Source: an uncultured Caryophanales bacterium (GTDB taxonomy: Bacteria > Bacillota_I > Bacilli_A > Acholeplasmatales > Anaeroplasmataceae). Taken from it: 45,109 bases of DNA. Where the stretch lies: the NCBI GenBank assembly GCA_946626345.1, contig CAMOUB010000002.1, positions 1-45,109 on the forward strand. Reading direction: 5' to 3'. The position numbers were made by a program, and so were the translations under genes. Below the pieces are notes generated by a model. It ran no database searches, had not been told where the DNA came from, and saw only the letters and a program-made list of their open reading frames with translations. This document shows positions 8,152-17,099 of this stretch, in pieces; the first letter of the stretch is position 1; every line of letters begins with the position of its first letter.

Positions 8152-8192
8152 AAGCTATGTAGAAAGCCATTTTTTTAGACTTTACATAGCTT
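8152..8192 (-). terminator. Terminator of the giant CvpA-like gene
   Basis: A perfect 10-bp stem (AAGCTATGTA/TACATAGCTT) separated by 21 bases and followed on the minus strand by a T-rich run, 16 bases past the stop codon. Confidence 0.75.
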
Positions 8193-8207
8193 ATTTTTCA
8201 CATAATT

Positions 8208-11200
8208 TTACATAAATTTATCTCTTATTTCTATTACAAATGCAATTGTAGAATCTGCTGTTAATAATTTTACTTGTGATAATGACTCACAATTATTATT
8301 AACCTCATAACAATTAGTTAATAATGGATCAATAAACTTATATGGTAATAATACATTTCCTGAATCAACTAAATTATAGTTATCATGTCCTTCAATTTGA
8401 ATTACTGAAGTATTTGTAATATATGTTTCATAATTAATCAAATTACCTGAAACCATAAATCCAGAGATTAATAGGTCAGATACAATATATGATAATATAT
8501 TAGAATCTAATACTGTATAAACTTCTTCTACACTTAATCCGGCAAGTACTTCAAAGTCAATAACAATACTAAATGATTCAGTATTAAATACCTTTATACC
8601 TGCAAGTAAATTAGTTATTTCAGTTGCTGATAATATACATATATCATTATTTTGCCAATCTTTTTCTAATGTAGCATATAATTCATCCTTTAATACATAA
8701 GTATTTCCAGAATCATTTCTTACTTGTTTTGTAATAGTCGCTCTTAAAATGTAGCTTGATACTACACTTTCAGGATTTGTTACATCTGTTGGCTTTAATG
8801 TATTTGCATCAAAGCTACCAAATGTAATTTCTTCTGCTGTACCATGTTCAATAGCTAATAATAATTCTTTAATATATTCAGCCTTTAAAATCATGATATC
8901 TGGTGTGAAATCAAATGTGTTATAAGGAATAACTACTGATTCGTTTTCAACTAAATTCTTAGAGAATGTTGCTCTTATAATCATTGATTCATCAATTGTA
9001 GAAATTGTTGTATCATTGATTCTTAATAAATCCATATTAAATCCATGAATATTAGATACATTACATCCTATCATAAAATCTCTTATTCCTTCTAATTCTT
9101 CTTTATAATAGAAATAATCTGTATTAGATACTCTTTCATCTAAATATTTAGATTTATTATGTTCAACTATATCAGGATTATTACTGATTTCTTCATGAGC
9201 CTTAATATAAATTATATCCCAAACTGATAGTGAATTAGATACTATAGAGTAATCTATATTTTCATCAACTATTAATGATGAATAATCAGTATGAATCTCA
9301 AAATCAGAAATTGAATTAAATCCTAATTCATTAACTGCGCTAATTGCGTTTACTAATTCAGATTTCATTAAGAATTTATAATCATCTGATTCATATCCTG
9401 ATTCTAATTCTTTAATTGCAGATATAACATTTGCTCTATTACCTAATGTATTTAATGTATCAAAATAATTATTAGATAATGTAGCTTTCATAATGATTGA
9501 TGTATAAATAGTATCAATTTCATCTTCAGTTAATTCTAATAATTTATTTTTAACTGTTGTATTATTTAATCCATTTTCAGAATTAATTTTAACATCATCT
9601 AAAATAAATACATTTGCACTATCTAATATATGATTAATTTCATCTGTTAAATACCATATATTATTAGCAAAATCATTTGTTAATTTATCCTTTGTGGCAT
9701 TAGCTAAATGGACACTTGGAATAATTAAATCATCTGATACATCAGGTAATTTATAAGTAATAGTTGCATTAAAGATTAATGATTCAACTAAATCTCTTGC
9801 AAGTCTTATTGTAATAATATTAGGATTATAATTAAATTCTTCAATATTTATTGCTCCATCAATTCCTACAGTATAGAATGATTCCTTATTTACAGTTATT
9901 TTATCTAAGAATAGCTTAGCTTCATTAATAGTTAAATAAGTATTATTAGCTTCATTCTTTTCTAATACTATATCAGGAATAACTATATCTTCTTTAGAAT
10001 TCATCTTAGAATAGATAGTTGCTCTAAAGATTTTTGATTTTGCAAGTGTTTGATTATTATCAATATTTAATATAATACTATTCATACTAGGATTAGATAA
10101 ATCAAGATTTAATACATTTATTACATCTAATAAATCCATAATATCATCTTTTACAATTAAATTATCATCTACTATTATTGAATCAGTTGGTACACTAATA
10201 TCTTCTGCTTCATTTACATTAAATGTAATTGTTGCCATTAATATATAAGAATTACCAATAGATTCTTTTGTATTATCATTAATAATAATATCTGATGGAG
10301 AGAAATCATTAATATCAATTTCATCTTCCCCACTAGATTCTTTTACTATATCCTTTAATGATTTAATTTCAAGCTTCTTATAGAATGATGTTTCAAGTCC
10401 ATATCTATTTTCATGAGCTTTAATATGATCTTTTATTTTATCATTTTCTATAATTACATCATTCATCTTATTTGATACTATATTCCATACAATAATAGAA
10501 TCATATAATTTATCAAAATTAATATCATTATTAAATATTATATTAATATAATTAGCACTATCTATCATACTAGCATTATTAATACCTAATTCTTTTAAGG
10601 CATTAATTAATAATTTAACCTCAGATGATTTATATGTTAATTCATTAAAAGTATCATCTAGCGTATAAGTTATAGCTAATGCTTCTTTTGAATAATTAAT
10701 TACATCAGCTGAAGCTAATGTATTAATATTTTCATCTAGCTTATTAGATATTGTATAATTTACAATTATTGATTTGTAGCATAAATCAATATCACTATTT
10801 GATAAATCAAATACTTTATCCTTAATTTCATCAGTATTAACTTCACCAATTGTTTTATTTTCACCAACAATAGTAATTAATGAATTTAGCATATTATCTA
10901 ATTCTTCTTTTAAATACCATGTAGTATTAATGAAATTATTAATTAAATATTCCTTGTTAGCTTCTTGTTCTAGCTTATTTGGTATATCTATACCATAATC
11001 TAAATTATTAGCTATTTTATTAATAATAGTAGCATGTAAGATATTAGAGCTTGTAAAATCAAATAATTCTTCTATCTTAAAGCTGTTTTCTGAAATATTA
11101 ATATTAACTATGTTAACTTTAACATTTTCATCACTAGTACCAAATATATTTTCTCTATTAGCAACTAATACAGAAAGTAAATTATGTAATTCAGTTTCTG

Positions 11201-14198
11201 ATATATAATCATTATTTAATGTATAAATGTTATCATTTGGAATTACAAGGGTATCATTTGATGATATTTCATTATCAAATGTAGCTCTAAAGATTTTTGA
11301 ATCAACTAATGAATCAATATCAGCTTCCTTTAAATATATTTCTTCAATATTAGCTTCTTCTAAATCTAGATCTAATTTTTTAGCTACAACCACAATCTTA
11401 GATATTTCAGATTTTAATATAACCTTATATGAAATTTCATCTTTTATATATGTATCATTATCATCATATGCATCTGTAGGTATTATTACACCCTTTACAT
11501 CTTCACTTGTCATATGATTTGATAATGAAGCCTTTAATATTTCAGATTCATAACAAGCATCAAGCTTTGTATAATCCTTACCTGGAATTTCATCATTTAG
11601 CTTCATTATATTATTTTTTAATAAATTGGCTGTTTGTTCTTCATCATTTAAATCAATATCACTATTTGATAAATCAAATGCATAGTCTAATCCCTCAATT
11701 AATTTATTTAATTCTTTTGTTTCTTTCCAAATATTTGTATCTAAATATTCTTTTAATTCATCCCTTGAGGCATCATTTTTATAATTATCAGGTATTGTAA
11801 CAAGGTTCTTTATATTTGAATCTCCATTAGCCATATAATTAATTACAGTGGCATTAATTATATCACTTTCAAGTAATCCATCTTTATTATTAATTATAGT
11901 TTTAATTAGATTAGTATTATCTGTATCAGATATACTAGGTAATATTACAACTAAGCTATCTACTACAGATATTAATTCTTCTTTTTTAATTAAATTAACC
12001 TTATTTGAATCAATTGTTTCTAATACTGTATTAGGAACAATTATTTCAACACCAGATATAACTGAATAGCTTACAATTAAGCCTGATACAACAGATCTAA
12101 ATAATGTTGAATAGAATATTGTGCTTGCAGGAGATGGTTCTCCTTCATATTTTGTTCCTAGTGCTTTAAATATATCAACAATTAAATCATTTCTTTCTTT
12201 TTCAGTACCTTCTGTAAATACCTTATATTTCTTTAATGATTCAGTTAAGAAATCATTTTTTAATAGTATCTTAAATGCTTCTAAGAAATTATATGTTTCA
12301 CCATTTAGCATTAAAGAACCATCTGTATTATATTGATTAGCATAAGATATTCTTGGTACATAAATATCAGGTATATATGTCACTAAGAAGTTTTTAATAG
12401 CATTTGCACCACTACCTGTTTGGAATGCTCTATCTAATATTTTTGAATCAGATACTAATGATTGAATGTTTTCATATTTTTCCATGTTTTCTTGTGCGTT
12501 AGGATTATTTCTATCAAACATTTCTAATATGTTAGTAAATACATCTTGATTTTTATTATAAACATTTTTAGCAATAGATATTGTATCTTTAGATGCTTGT
12601 AATAAAGATTTAATTTCAAATACCCAGTCAAATGTTTCATTTTCAAGTCCTCTAAGTAATACCTTAGCTGATGTATTTTCTACATTTGAATTATTAGGAA
12701 CTGCGTTCTTTAGATATCTATTATCAAGATAAATATATAATCTTTCTAATATAGAATTCATTTCAGTTTTTCTTTTATCACTTAATATAGATAATTTTTC
12801 TAAAGAAGGTAATACATTTTCTAATAAATTCATAATCTTCATTGCATCATCATTTGTTTCATCTAATTTTAATGATGATAATGCAACCTTTAATAATGAT
12901 TTAGCATCATCCTTAGTTAATAAGCTTGATGCTTTCATAAATGGTCTAATTTGATAATTAGGATTAGAATCTATATTATCTAGGTCAGCCTTTTCTTCAG
13001 GGATATATTTAGATAAATATCCTTTTTTAAATACTAATGATATTAATCCAACTGCATCACTATCAGTATTTACTTTTAATTCATCTATATGATTTACAAT
13101 AGAATCTAACAATGATAATGAGAAATTAACAAAATATGTTTTAGCATCAAATGAATCTATTACTTTATTAAATTCTTGTTGGAATCCCTCATTAGACATA
13201 ACAGACATTAATGTATTCATGATATCTTTATTATCATTAATAGCACTAACTATTTCATCTTTACCATATTTCATTAATAAATCGATTGTTGTTCTTGCAA
13301 ATTCAGTATAAGCACCCATTTCATTTGCGAAATTGAAATTAGCATTTATTCCTCTTTCAGGATCATTAATTTTACCAGAGAATACTAAATCAGCTGCGTA
13401 TAGATAAAATGGCATATTATCTTTTACTTTAATTGTATTTAATATTTTAAATATACCAGCAGTACCATATGAACCAAATGCTTCATATACTTTATATCCT
13501 TCTGTTAATTTAGAATCATTAAAGGATATATCATCTTTATATTTATTTTCACCAGTTCCTCCTGCAATATAGAAAAATGAACCAATAAATGCTAAAACAA
13601 CAATACCTGTAACTAAGCCTCTAATAGCACCTACAATCATTCCTAAGAATCTATGCTTTTTATATTCTTTATCAGTTTCAAGCTTATTGTTAGCTTCTTC
13701 GATTTTTTCTTTTCTTCTTCTTTCAGGATAGAATATTAAATAAATAATATAGAAAATAAATACTAAAGCTAAATAAATGAATATGCATAAAAATGCTAAA
13801 ATTATTTTATATACAAGTAATACTAGCTGTAATAAGTATTGTCCATTTTCTTTTAATATTAATTGAATACCATCACCATAATTCATTTGTTTTGGTATAT
13901 ATTCAATTAATATTTCAGTCATTTTAGAAGATTCCTCAGATACTCCAAGCTGACGCTGAAGACCACCTTTACCCATAAAATTATTTATAAATCCTACTAG
14001 GCCAGAATCTACCGTTTTAGAATTAGTAAGCACTGCAAAAATAATAATACATATTACAAATGCAACAAGTGCGTCTATAGCAAGTATTAAACTTTTTCTA
14101 AATCCTCTAATAATTCCTAATATAATAGCGAATATTAAAATAGATAAAAATAATAAAGTTGGTATTAAAATTACTAAGGTTTTAGCCATATCGCCCAT
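8208..14198 (-). CDS. Giant CvpA-like membrane protein with a long repeat region
   Basis: 1996 residues, start fixed by a strong AGGAGG seven bases upstream. The first 215 residues resemble the CvpA/colicin-V-production family: four membrane segments (about 8-30, 35-57, 120-155, 185-210), with the typical ILGIIRGFRKSLILAI after the first segment. Ordinary CvpA proteins are about 160-230 residues. Here the fold is followed by about 1780 residues. The distal part is built of degenerate units, each containing a phrase like SKIFRATF, SLIFNATIT, SYILMATIT or SMIIRATFS, then a charged turn, VIP and a leucine-rich helix. Longer super-repeats contain WYLKEEL or WYLTDEI and IVWNIVSNK or VWDIIYIKA. No enzyme motif is visible. 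It could be a surface stalk or an envelope-organising protein; the side of the membrane carrying the repeats is not certain. Confidence 0.8.
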   Translation of the reverse strand: MGDMAKTLVILIPTLLFLSILIFAIILGIIRGFRKSLILAIDALVAFVICIIIFAVLTNSKTVDSGLVGFINNFMGKGGLQRQLGVSEESSKMTEILIEYIPKQMNYGDGIQLILKENGQYLLQLVLLVYKIILAFLCIFIYLALVFIFYIIYLIFYPERRRKEKIEEANNKLETDKEYKKHRFLGMIVGAIRGLVTGIVVLAFIGSFFYIAGGTGENKYKDDISFNDSKLTEGYKVYEAFGSYGTAGIFKILNTIKVKDNMPFYLYAADLVFSGKINDPERGINANFNFANEMGAYTEFARTTIDLLMKYGKDEIVSAINDNKDIMNTLMSVMSNEGFQQEFNKVIDSFDAKTYFVNFSLSLLDSIVNHIDELKVNTDSDAVGLISLVFKKGYLSKYIPEEKADLDNIDSNPNYQIRPFMKASSLLTKDDAKSLLKVALSSLKLDETNDDAMKIMNLLENVLPSLEKLSILSDKRKTEMNSILERLYIYLDNRYLKNAVPNNSNVENTSAKVLLRGLENETFDWVFEIKSLLQASKDTISIAKNVYNKNQDVFTNILEMFDRNNPNAQENMEKYENIQSLVSDSKILDRAFQTGSGANAIKNFLVTYIPDIYVPRISYANQYNTDGSLMLNGETYNFLEAFKILLKNDFLTESLKKYKVFTEGTEKERNDLIVDIFKALGTKYEGEPSPASTIFYSTLFRSVVSGLIVSYSVISGVEIIVPNTVLETIDSNKVNLIKKEELISVVDSLVVILPSISDTDNTNLIKTIINNKDGLLESDIINATVINYMANGDSNIKNLVTIPDNYKNDASRDELKEYLDTNIWKETKELNKLIEGLDYAFDLSNSDIDLNDEEQTANLLKNNIMKLNDEIPGKDYTKLDACYESEILKASLSNHMTSEDVKGVIIPTDAYDDNDTYIKDEISYKVILKSEISKIVVVAKKLDLDLEEANIEEIYLKEADIDSLVDSKIFRATFDNEISSNDTLVIPNDNIYTLNNDYISETELHNLLSVLVANRENIFGTSDENVKVNIVNINISENSFKIEELFDFTSSNILHATIINKIANNLDYGIDIPNKLEQEANKEYLINNFINTTWYLKEELDNMLNSLITIVGENKTIGEVNTDEIKDKVFDLSNSDIDLCYKSIIVNYTISNKLDENINTLASADVINYSKEALAITYTLDDTFNELTYKSSEVKLLINALKELGINNASMIDSANYINIIFNNDINFDKLYDSIIVWNIVSNKMNDVIIENDKIKDHIKAHENRYGLETSFYKKLEIKSLKDIVKESSGEDEIDINDFSPSDIIINDNTKESIGNSYILMATITFNVNEAEDISVPTDSIIVDDNLIVKDDIMDLLDVINVLNLDLSNPSMNSIILNIDNNQTLAKSKIFRATIYSKMNSKEDIVIPDIVLEKNEANNTYLTINEAKLFLDKITVNKESFYTVGIDGAINIEEFNYNPNIITIRLARDLVESLIFNATITYKLPDVSDDLIIPSVHLANATKDKLTNDFANNIWYLTDEINHILDSANVFILDDVKINSENGLNNTTVKNKLLELTEDEIDTIYTSIIMKATLSNNYFDTLNTLGNRANVISAIKELESGYESDDYKFLMKSELVNAISAVNELGFNSISDFEIHTDYSSLIVDENIDYSIVSNSLSVWDIIYIKAHEEISNNPDIVEHNKSKYLDERVSNTDYFYYKEELEGIRDFMIGCNVSNIHGFNMDLLRINDTTISTIDESMIIRATFSKNLVENESVVIPYNTFDFTPDIMILKAEYIKELLLAIEHGTAEEITFGSFDANTLKPTDVTNPESVVSSYILRATITKQVRNDSGNTYVLKDELYATLEKDWQNNDICILSATEITNLLAGIKVFNTESFSIVIDFEVLAGLSVEEVYTVLDSNILSYIVSDLLISGFMVSGNLINYETYITNTSVIQIEGHDNYNLVDSGNVLLPYKFIDPLLTNCYEVNNNCESLSQVKLLTADSTIAFVIEIRDKFM

Positions 14199-14301
14199 AT
14201 AGATACCTCCTTCTTATAAACTTTATAATCGAATCATATATATAATAATTTTACTATGAATATTATAAATATTCAATATTTTAATAATCGAAAATAATAA
14301 C

Positions 14302-14330
14302 TTGAAAACAAAATACTCTTATGATATACT
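14302..14330 (+). promoter_or_regulatory. Promoter of tRNA-Trp
   Basis: TTGAAA (14302-14307), a 17-base spacer and TATACT (14325-14330), 20 bases before the tRNA. Confidence 0.75.
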
Positions 14331-14350
14331 ATCTCTTGATGACGTATTAT

Positions 14351-14425
14351 AGGGGTATGGTGTCAATGGTAGCACACGGGTCTCCAAAACCTTTGGTTCG
14401 GGTTCGAATCCTGATACCCCTGCCA
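14351..14425 (+). tRNA. tRNA-Trp (CCA anticodon)
   Basis: The acceptor stem AGGGGTA pairs with TACCCCT. The anticodon loop CTCCAAA gives CCA for UGG codons, the T-arm contains GGTTCGAATCC, and the 3' CCA is encoded. From the anticodon onward the gene is identical to a second copy at 15640-15684, so it is the left attachment site of an inserted element. Confidence 0.96.
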
Positions 14426-14427
14426 TT
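14383..14427 (+). repeat. attL: 3' half of tRNA-Trp, 45-bp direct repeat
   Basis: Forty-five bases running from the anticodon through the encoded CCA plus two T are repeated perfectly at 15640-15684. Tyrosine integrases that insert into tRNA genes use exactly this part and leave the tRNA intact on one side. Confidence 0.9.
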
Positions 14428-14472
14428 TAAATTGTAGTCATCATTTTTTTATTTATAAAGGTTAAAAAACAA

Positions 14473-14595
14473 TCAACTGTTCATTGATTGTCTTAAATAA
14501 TTCAAGTATTCTTTTAATGTATTGAAGCCATTCTCTATGGCTTCTTTTTTTAATTCTAATATATCATCTATATTAGTAACATCTCCTATTGTGAT
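14473..14595 (-). pseudogene. C-terminal fragment of a small helical protein
   Basis: A 40-codon open frame without a start codon ends in DILELKKEAIENGFNTLKEY and then a short LNYLRQ tail. The strongly helical, charged sequence resembles the C-terminal part of ribbon-helix-helix or other small antitoxin-like proteins, but the family cannot be fixed. A stop codon lies directly upstream in frame, so it is a gene remnant inside the tRNA-Trp insertion. Confidence 0.4.
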
Positions 14596-14670
14596 TTATA
14601 AACTAATTATGATTTCAATAAACAATATAGTAAATATAATCATTTATAACATTGTATAGAAAAATAAAAA

Positions 14671-14714
14671 GGCTGTAGGTAATTAAGCTTCAAAAGCTTA
14701 ATAACTTAACAGCC
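14671..14714 (-). terminator. Terminator of the small lipoprotein gene
   Basis: GGCTGT (14671-14676) pairs with ACAGCC (14709-14714), with an inner stem TTAAGCTT/AAGCTTAA, followed on the minus strand by TTTTTATTTTTC. It overlaps the last codons of the gene. Confidence 0.75.
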
Positions 14715-15147
14715 AATTGATTATTAATGTGATCTGATTTTCTTTTAAAAGTGTAATAGTATCATATTTATTTTCCCATAACTTATCTAAAGTAATTGAA
14801 TATAGTATTAGAGTTTGACCACTATTAGAAAATTTATATTCTGAATCAAACACATCATTTTCACCGTACAAAGGTTTAGTATTTTTTGTGATAGTCATAC
14901 GATTACTTCTAAATTCAACAAGGTAAATAATTTGTTCATCATTCGTATTATAATGCATATATAAATTATATTCTTCATCTATGGTTTCCCATTTAATAAC
15001 AATATCAAGTTCATCTGATTTCCACGAATATCCATCATAATCACCAAAGTCTTTTATCCAAGGTGGAGTACATGAAGACAATATTATAACAAAGAAAAAC
15101 ATTAGAATTAGAAACACTTTTTTCATAAAATTACTTAACCTCCGCAT
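14698..15147 (-). CDS. Small lipoprotein of unknown function (island cargo)
   Basis: 149 residues from the first ATG, which has CGGAGA five bases upstream. A second ATG (MKKVFLIL, at 15126) is also preceded by GGAGG and would give the more usual signal peptide. The signal ends in ILSSC, a lipobox, and the mature protein of about 120 residues is rich in aromatic and charged residues (WIKDFGDYDGYSWKSDEL) with a beta-strand-like pattern. I do not recognise the family. It is the only intact gene between the duplicated tRNA-Trp ends, so it was probably carried in by the element. Confidence 0.75.
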   Translation of the reverse strand: MRRLSNFMKKVFLILMFFFVIILSSCTPPWIKDFGDYDGYSWKSDELDIVIKWETIDEEYNLYMHYNTNDEQIIYLVEFRSNRMTITKNTKPLYGENDVFDSEYKFSNSGQTLILYSITLDKLWENKYDTITLLKENQITLIINWLLSY

Positions 15148-15226
15148 TAATCTCCGTTTATTCTTTCATCAATTGTTCTTAATATTAATATTTTCGAATA
15201 CGATATACTAATAATATTTCTACTGT

Positions 15227-15274
15227 TGTCCCGTTTTCCAACACTATTTTAAATAAAAATGTCCCGTTTTCCAA
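15227..15274. repeat. Two direct repeats TGTCCCGTTTTCCAA, 33 bp apart
   Basis: The same 15 bases occur at 15227-15241 and 15260-15274. They are more GC-rich than their surroundings. Short repeats stacked like this occur at the ends of some insertion sequences, for example the IS21 family, but no transposase is present. Confidence 0.5.
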
Positions 15275-15417
15275 TAAGTATTTTATTATAGAATATTTTA
15301 TTAACAAACCACATAAATACATTACACAATTATGTCATTTTTGTAAAAATCAATAAGATTATTACTAATATTATTACAGCACCTAAATGCTAGTTCCATC
15401 TATTTTGCTTGAAAGCA

Positions 15418-15516
15418 TTAAAGAACCTGTCTTAATCCTTCAACTATCAATGGTTTATGATTTTTATTATCTTTCCATTTGAGCAATTCATTATATGCTT
15501 TTCTTTTTATGTCCAT
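15418..15516 (-). pseudogene. N-terminal remnant of an AAA ATPase (AAA_14/DUF4143 type)
   Basis: A 32-codon frame with a GGTGG ribosome site reads MDIKRKAYNELLKWK, then a lysine/asparagine turn, then PLIVEGLRQV. This is the standard start of AAA_14-type ATPases (about 400 residues), in which the next residues complete the Walker A loop as GLRQVGKT/S. Here the frame stops one codon after RQV, so the gene is cut inside its ATP-binding loop and cannot work. Upstream, AAAACGAAA occurs twice together with an opposed TTTTCGT, which may be the old operator. Confidence 0.7.
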
Positions 15517-15639
15517 TTTAACACCACCATTTATCTTTATTATATTATTTTTCGTAAAATGTCAATTTTACATAAAACGAAATACGTATAGCGTCATTTA
15601 TTACACAAAACGAAAATTTCTATCTAAATTATAGTTTTT

Positions 15640-15684
15640 TCCAAAACCTTTGGTTCGGGTTCGAATCCTGATACCCCTGCCATT
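15640..15684 (+). repeat. attR: duplicated 3' half of tRNA-Trp
   Basis: This is a perfect copy of 14383-14427. It lacks the 5' half of a tRNA, so it is not a gene. A terminator hairpin follows 14 bases later. Confidence 0.9.
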
Positions 15685-15697
15685 AAAAACAATACAG

Positions 15698-15726
15698 TTA
15701 AACCTTAAAAAGGTTTAATTTTTTTT
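15698..15726 (+). terminator. Terminator, probably the original one of tRNA-Trp
   Basis: A perfect 9-bp stem (TTAAACCTT/AAGGTTTAA) with a 3-base loop and a run of eight T, immediately right of attR. Confidence 0.8.
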
Positions 15727-16187
15727 ATATAAAAAGCGTAAAGCAATATATACAACTCTAGACCTTCTATTTCTATTTAGATTCCAATCTATTTTTTTCT
15801 TTTTTATGACATTAATAATTATAAATGTAGAATTTGCACCTACTTATACTAATGAACTACATATTATTATAATGTATCCCCCACGGTAAATTGTAAGGTG
15901 TTCCTAAAAAGTTAATTATAACTAGCTAATAACAAGTATTATATTATATTGAGTTATGTTGTCAAACTTTTTGTTTGAATTTTTACATTATTTCAATAAA
16001 CAGAAAAAAACGCCTTATCAAAATTTAAAGCGTCTTTATTTTGGATGCTTAATTACATTTAGGGAACATTATGCTGCTTTTCGACATTTTTGTTCCCTAA
16101 AAAACAATATTTAAAATCATCATATATCATATTTTTTCATTTTTTAAAACAAATATCAATGCTATAATTAAATTTGAGGTGATATTA
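15727..16187. other. Gene-free stretch before the aldose epimerase
   Basis: No credible coding region is visible in either strand. The stretch contains a hairpin that could terminate in either direction near 16010-16038 (ACGCCTT with AAGCGT arms) and a perfect 10-bp inverted repeat at 16059-16100. A -10-like TATAAT at 16163-16168 lies just before the epimerase gene. It may include further island debris, but I cannot identify it. Confidence 0.5.
16059..16100. repeat. Perfect 10-bp inverted repeat TTAGGGAACA / TGTTCCCTAA
   Basis: The arms lie at 16059-16068 and 16091-16100 with a 22-base spacer. The arms are GC-richer than their surroundings. The repeat could be an operator or the end of a lost mobile element. 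It is not a normal terminator, because no strong T run follows on the plus strand. Confidence 0.5.
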
Positions 16188-17069
16188 ATGCCAACAATAG
16201 AAAATGAATTATTAAAAGTAAGTGTAAATCTAAATGGAGGTTCTTTAACTTCTATTTATGATAAGGTAAATAATAATGAACTATTATACAAACCAACTGG
16301 AAAAAGCTGGAGTGGACAAGATGTTGTTATATTTCCTTTTGTCGCAAGATTAAAGGATTCTAAATATCTTTATAATAACCAAACATATTCAATGAAAAAT
16401 CATGGATTAATTAGATATAATGAATTAAAAGTGTTGGATCAAAAATCTACTTCCATAACATTAAGTTTTGACTACAATGAAGAAACACTTAAACAATATC
16501 CATATAAATTTCATTTTGAAATATTATATTCTCTAAATAATAATGAATTAAGTATTTCTTATAAAATTAAAAATGTAGATGATAAAACAATTTATTATGA
16601 ATTTGGAGGTCATCCTGCCTTAAAAGCATCTGGTTATGAATCAAATAATGAATTTATATATGAAAATACTAAATTAAGCTTTTCTAAAGATATTGAATCT
16701 AAAAGATATGTATTAGATGATAGTGGTTCTTATATAGTTAATGAAGAATTAGTAACATTAAAAAAAGATATTATATTAACTAAAGAATTTATTACAAAAG
16801 ATAAAACATTAATATATGATATAAATGGTATAAATAATGTTAAATTATTCACTAATGGTTATACATATTCCTTTGATATTAGTGAAGCTGAAATATTAGC
16901 ATTATGGACTATGCCAGGCTTTGGTGATTATATTTGCGTTGAACCTTGGTGGGGAATACCTGATTATATTAATCCTAACCCTGAATTAAAGGATAAGCCT
17001 TTAATGCATTCATTAAAATGTGGTGATGTAGAAACTAAAAAATACACTATAAAAATAGAAAAAAGCTAA
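16188..17069 (+). CDS. Aldose 1-epimerase family protein (LacX-like)
   Basis: 293 residues from ATG 16188, which has GAGGTGAT six bases upstream; a GTG nine bases earlier falls inside that ribosome site and is rejected. Family motifs are MKNHGLIR (about residues 69-76), EFGGHPAL (about 138-145) and CVEPWWGIPDY near the C-terminus, with the catalytic-type histidines and glutamate. Such mutarotases interconvert alpha and beta anomers of hexoses in the cytoplasm; the LacX-like subgroup has uncertain substrates. It stands alone, with a terminator overlapping its stop. It could feed galactose to the galactokinase encoded 11 kb away, but it is not in that operon. Confidence 0.9.
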   Translation: MPTIENELLKVSVNLNGGSLTSIYDKVNNNELLYKPTGKSWSGQDVVIFPFVARLKDSKYLYNNQTYSMKNHGLIRYNELKVLDQKSTSITLSFDYNEETLKQYPYKFHFEILYSLNNNELSISYKIKNVDDKTIYYEFGGHPALKASGYESNNEFIYENTKLSFSKDIESKRYVLDDSGSYIVNEELVTLKKDIILTKEFITKDKTLIYDINGINNVKLFTNGYTYSFDISEAEILALWTMPGFGDYICVEPWWGIPDYINPNPELKDKPLMHSLKCGDVETKKYTIKIEKS

Positions 17070-17088
17070 GTCGGATTAGCTTTTTTTA
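17061..17088 (+). terminator. Terminator of the aldose epimerase gene
   Basis: A perfect 9-bp stem (AAAAGCTAA/TTAGCTTTT) followed by further T, overlapping the stop codon. Confidence 0.85.
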
Positions 17089-17099
17089 TTTATCTTTAA

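Larger units (their letters stand above)
14428..15684. mobile_element. Remnant of an integrated element in tRNA-Trp
   Basis: 1257 bases lie between the intact tRNA-Trp and the duplicated tRNA 3' half; the second repeat copy ends the segment. The segment holds a small lipoprotein gene, a 40-codon fragment, a 32-codon N-terminal piece of an AAA ATPase gene and two short direct repeats. There is no integrase, excisionase or replication gene, so this is most likely what remains of a larger island after deletion rather than a functional element. The terminator at 15698-15726, beyond the right repeat, was probably the tRNA's own before insertion. Confidence 0.75.

Noticed and set aside
8208-14198. 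Several plus-strand open frames within the giant gene
   Set aside because: They lack ribosome sites and recognisable products and are explained by the codon bias of the AT-rich minus-strand gene.
15642-15682. A second tRNA-Trp gene
   Set aside because: Only the 3' half from the anticodon onward is present; there is no acceptor 5' strand or D-arm. It is an attachment-site duplication.
15806-15889. A 27-codon plus-strand frame in the gap after the island
   Set aside because: It has no ribosome site, no similarity I recognise, and is as expected by chance in this composition.
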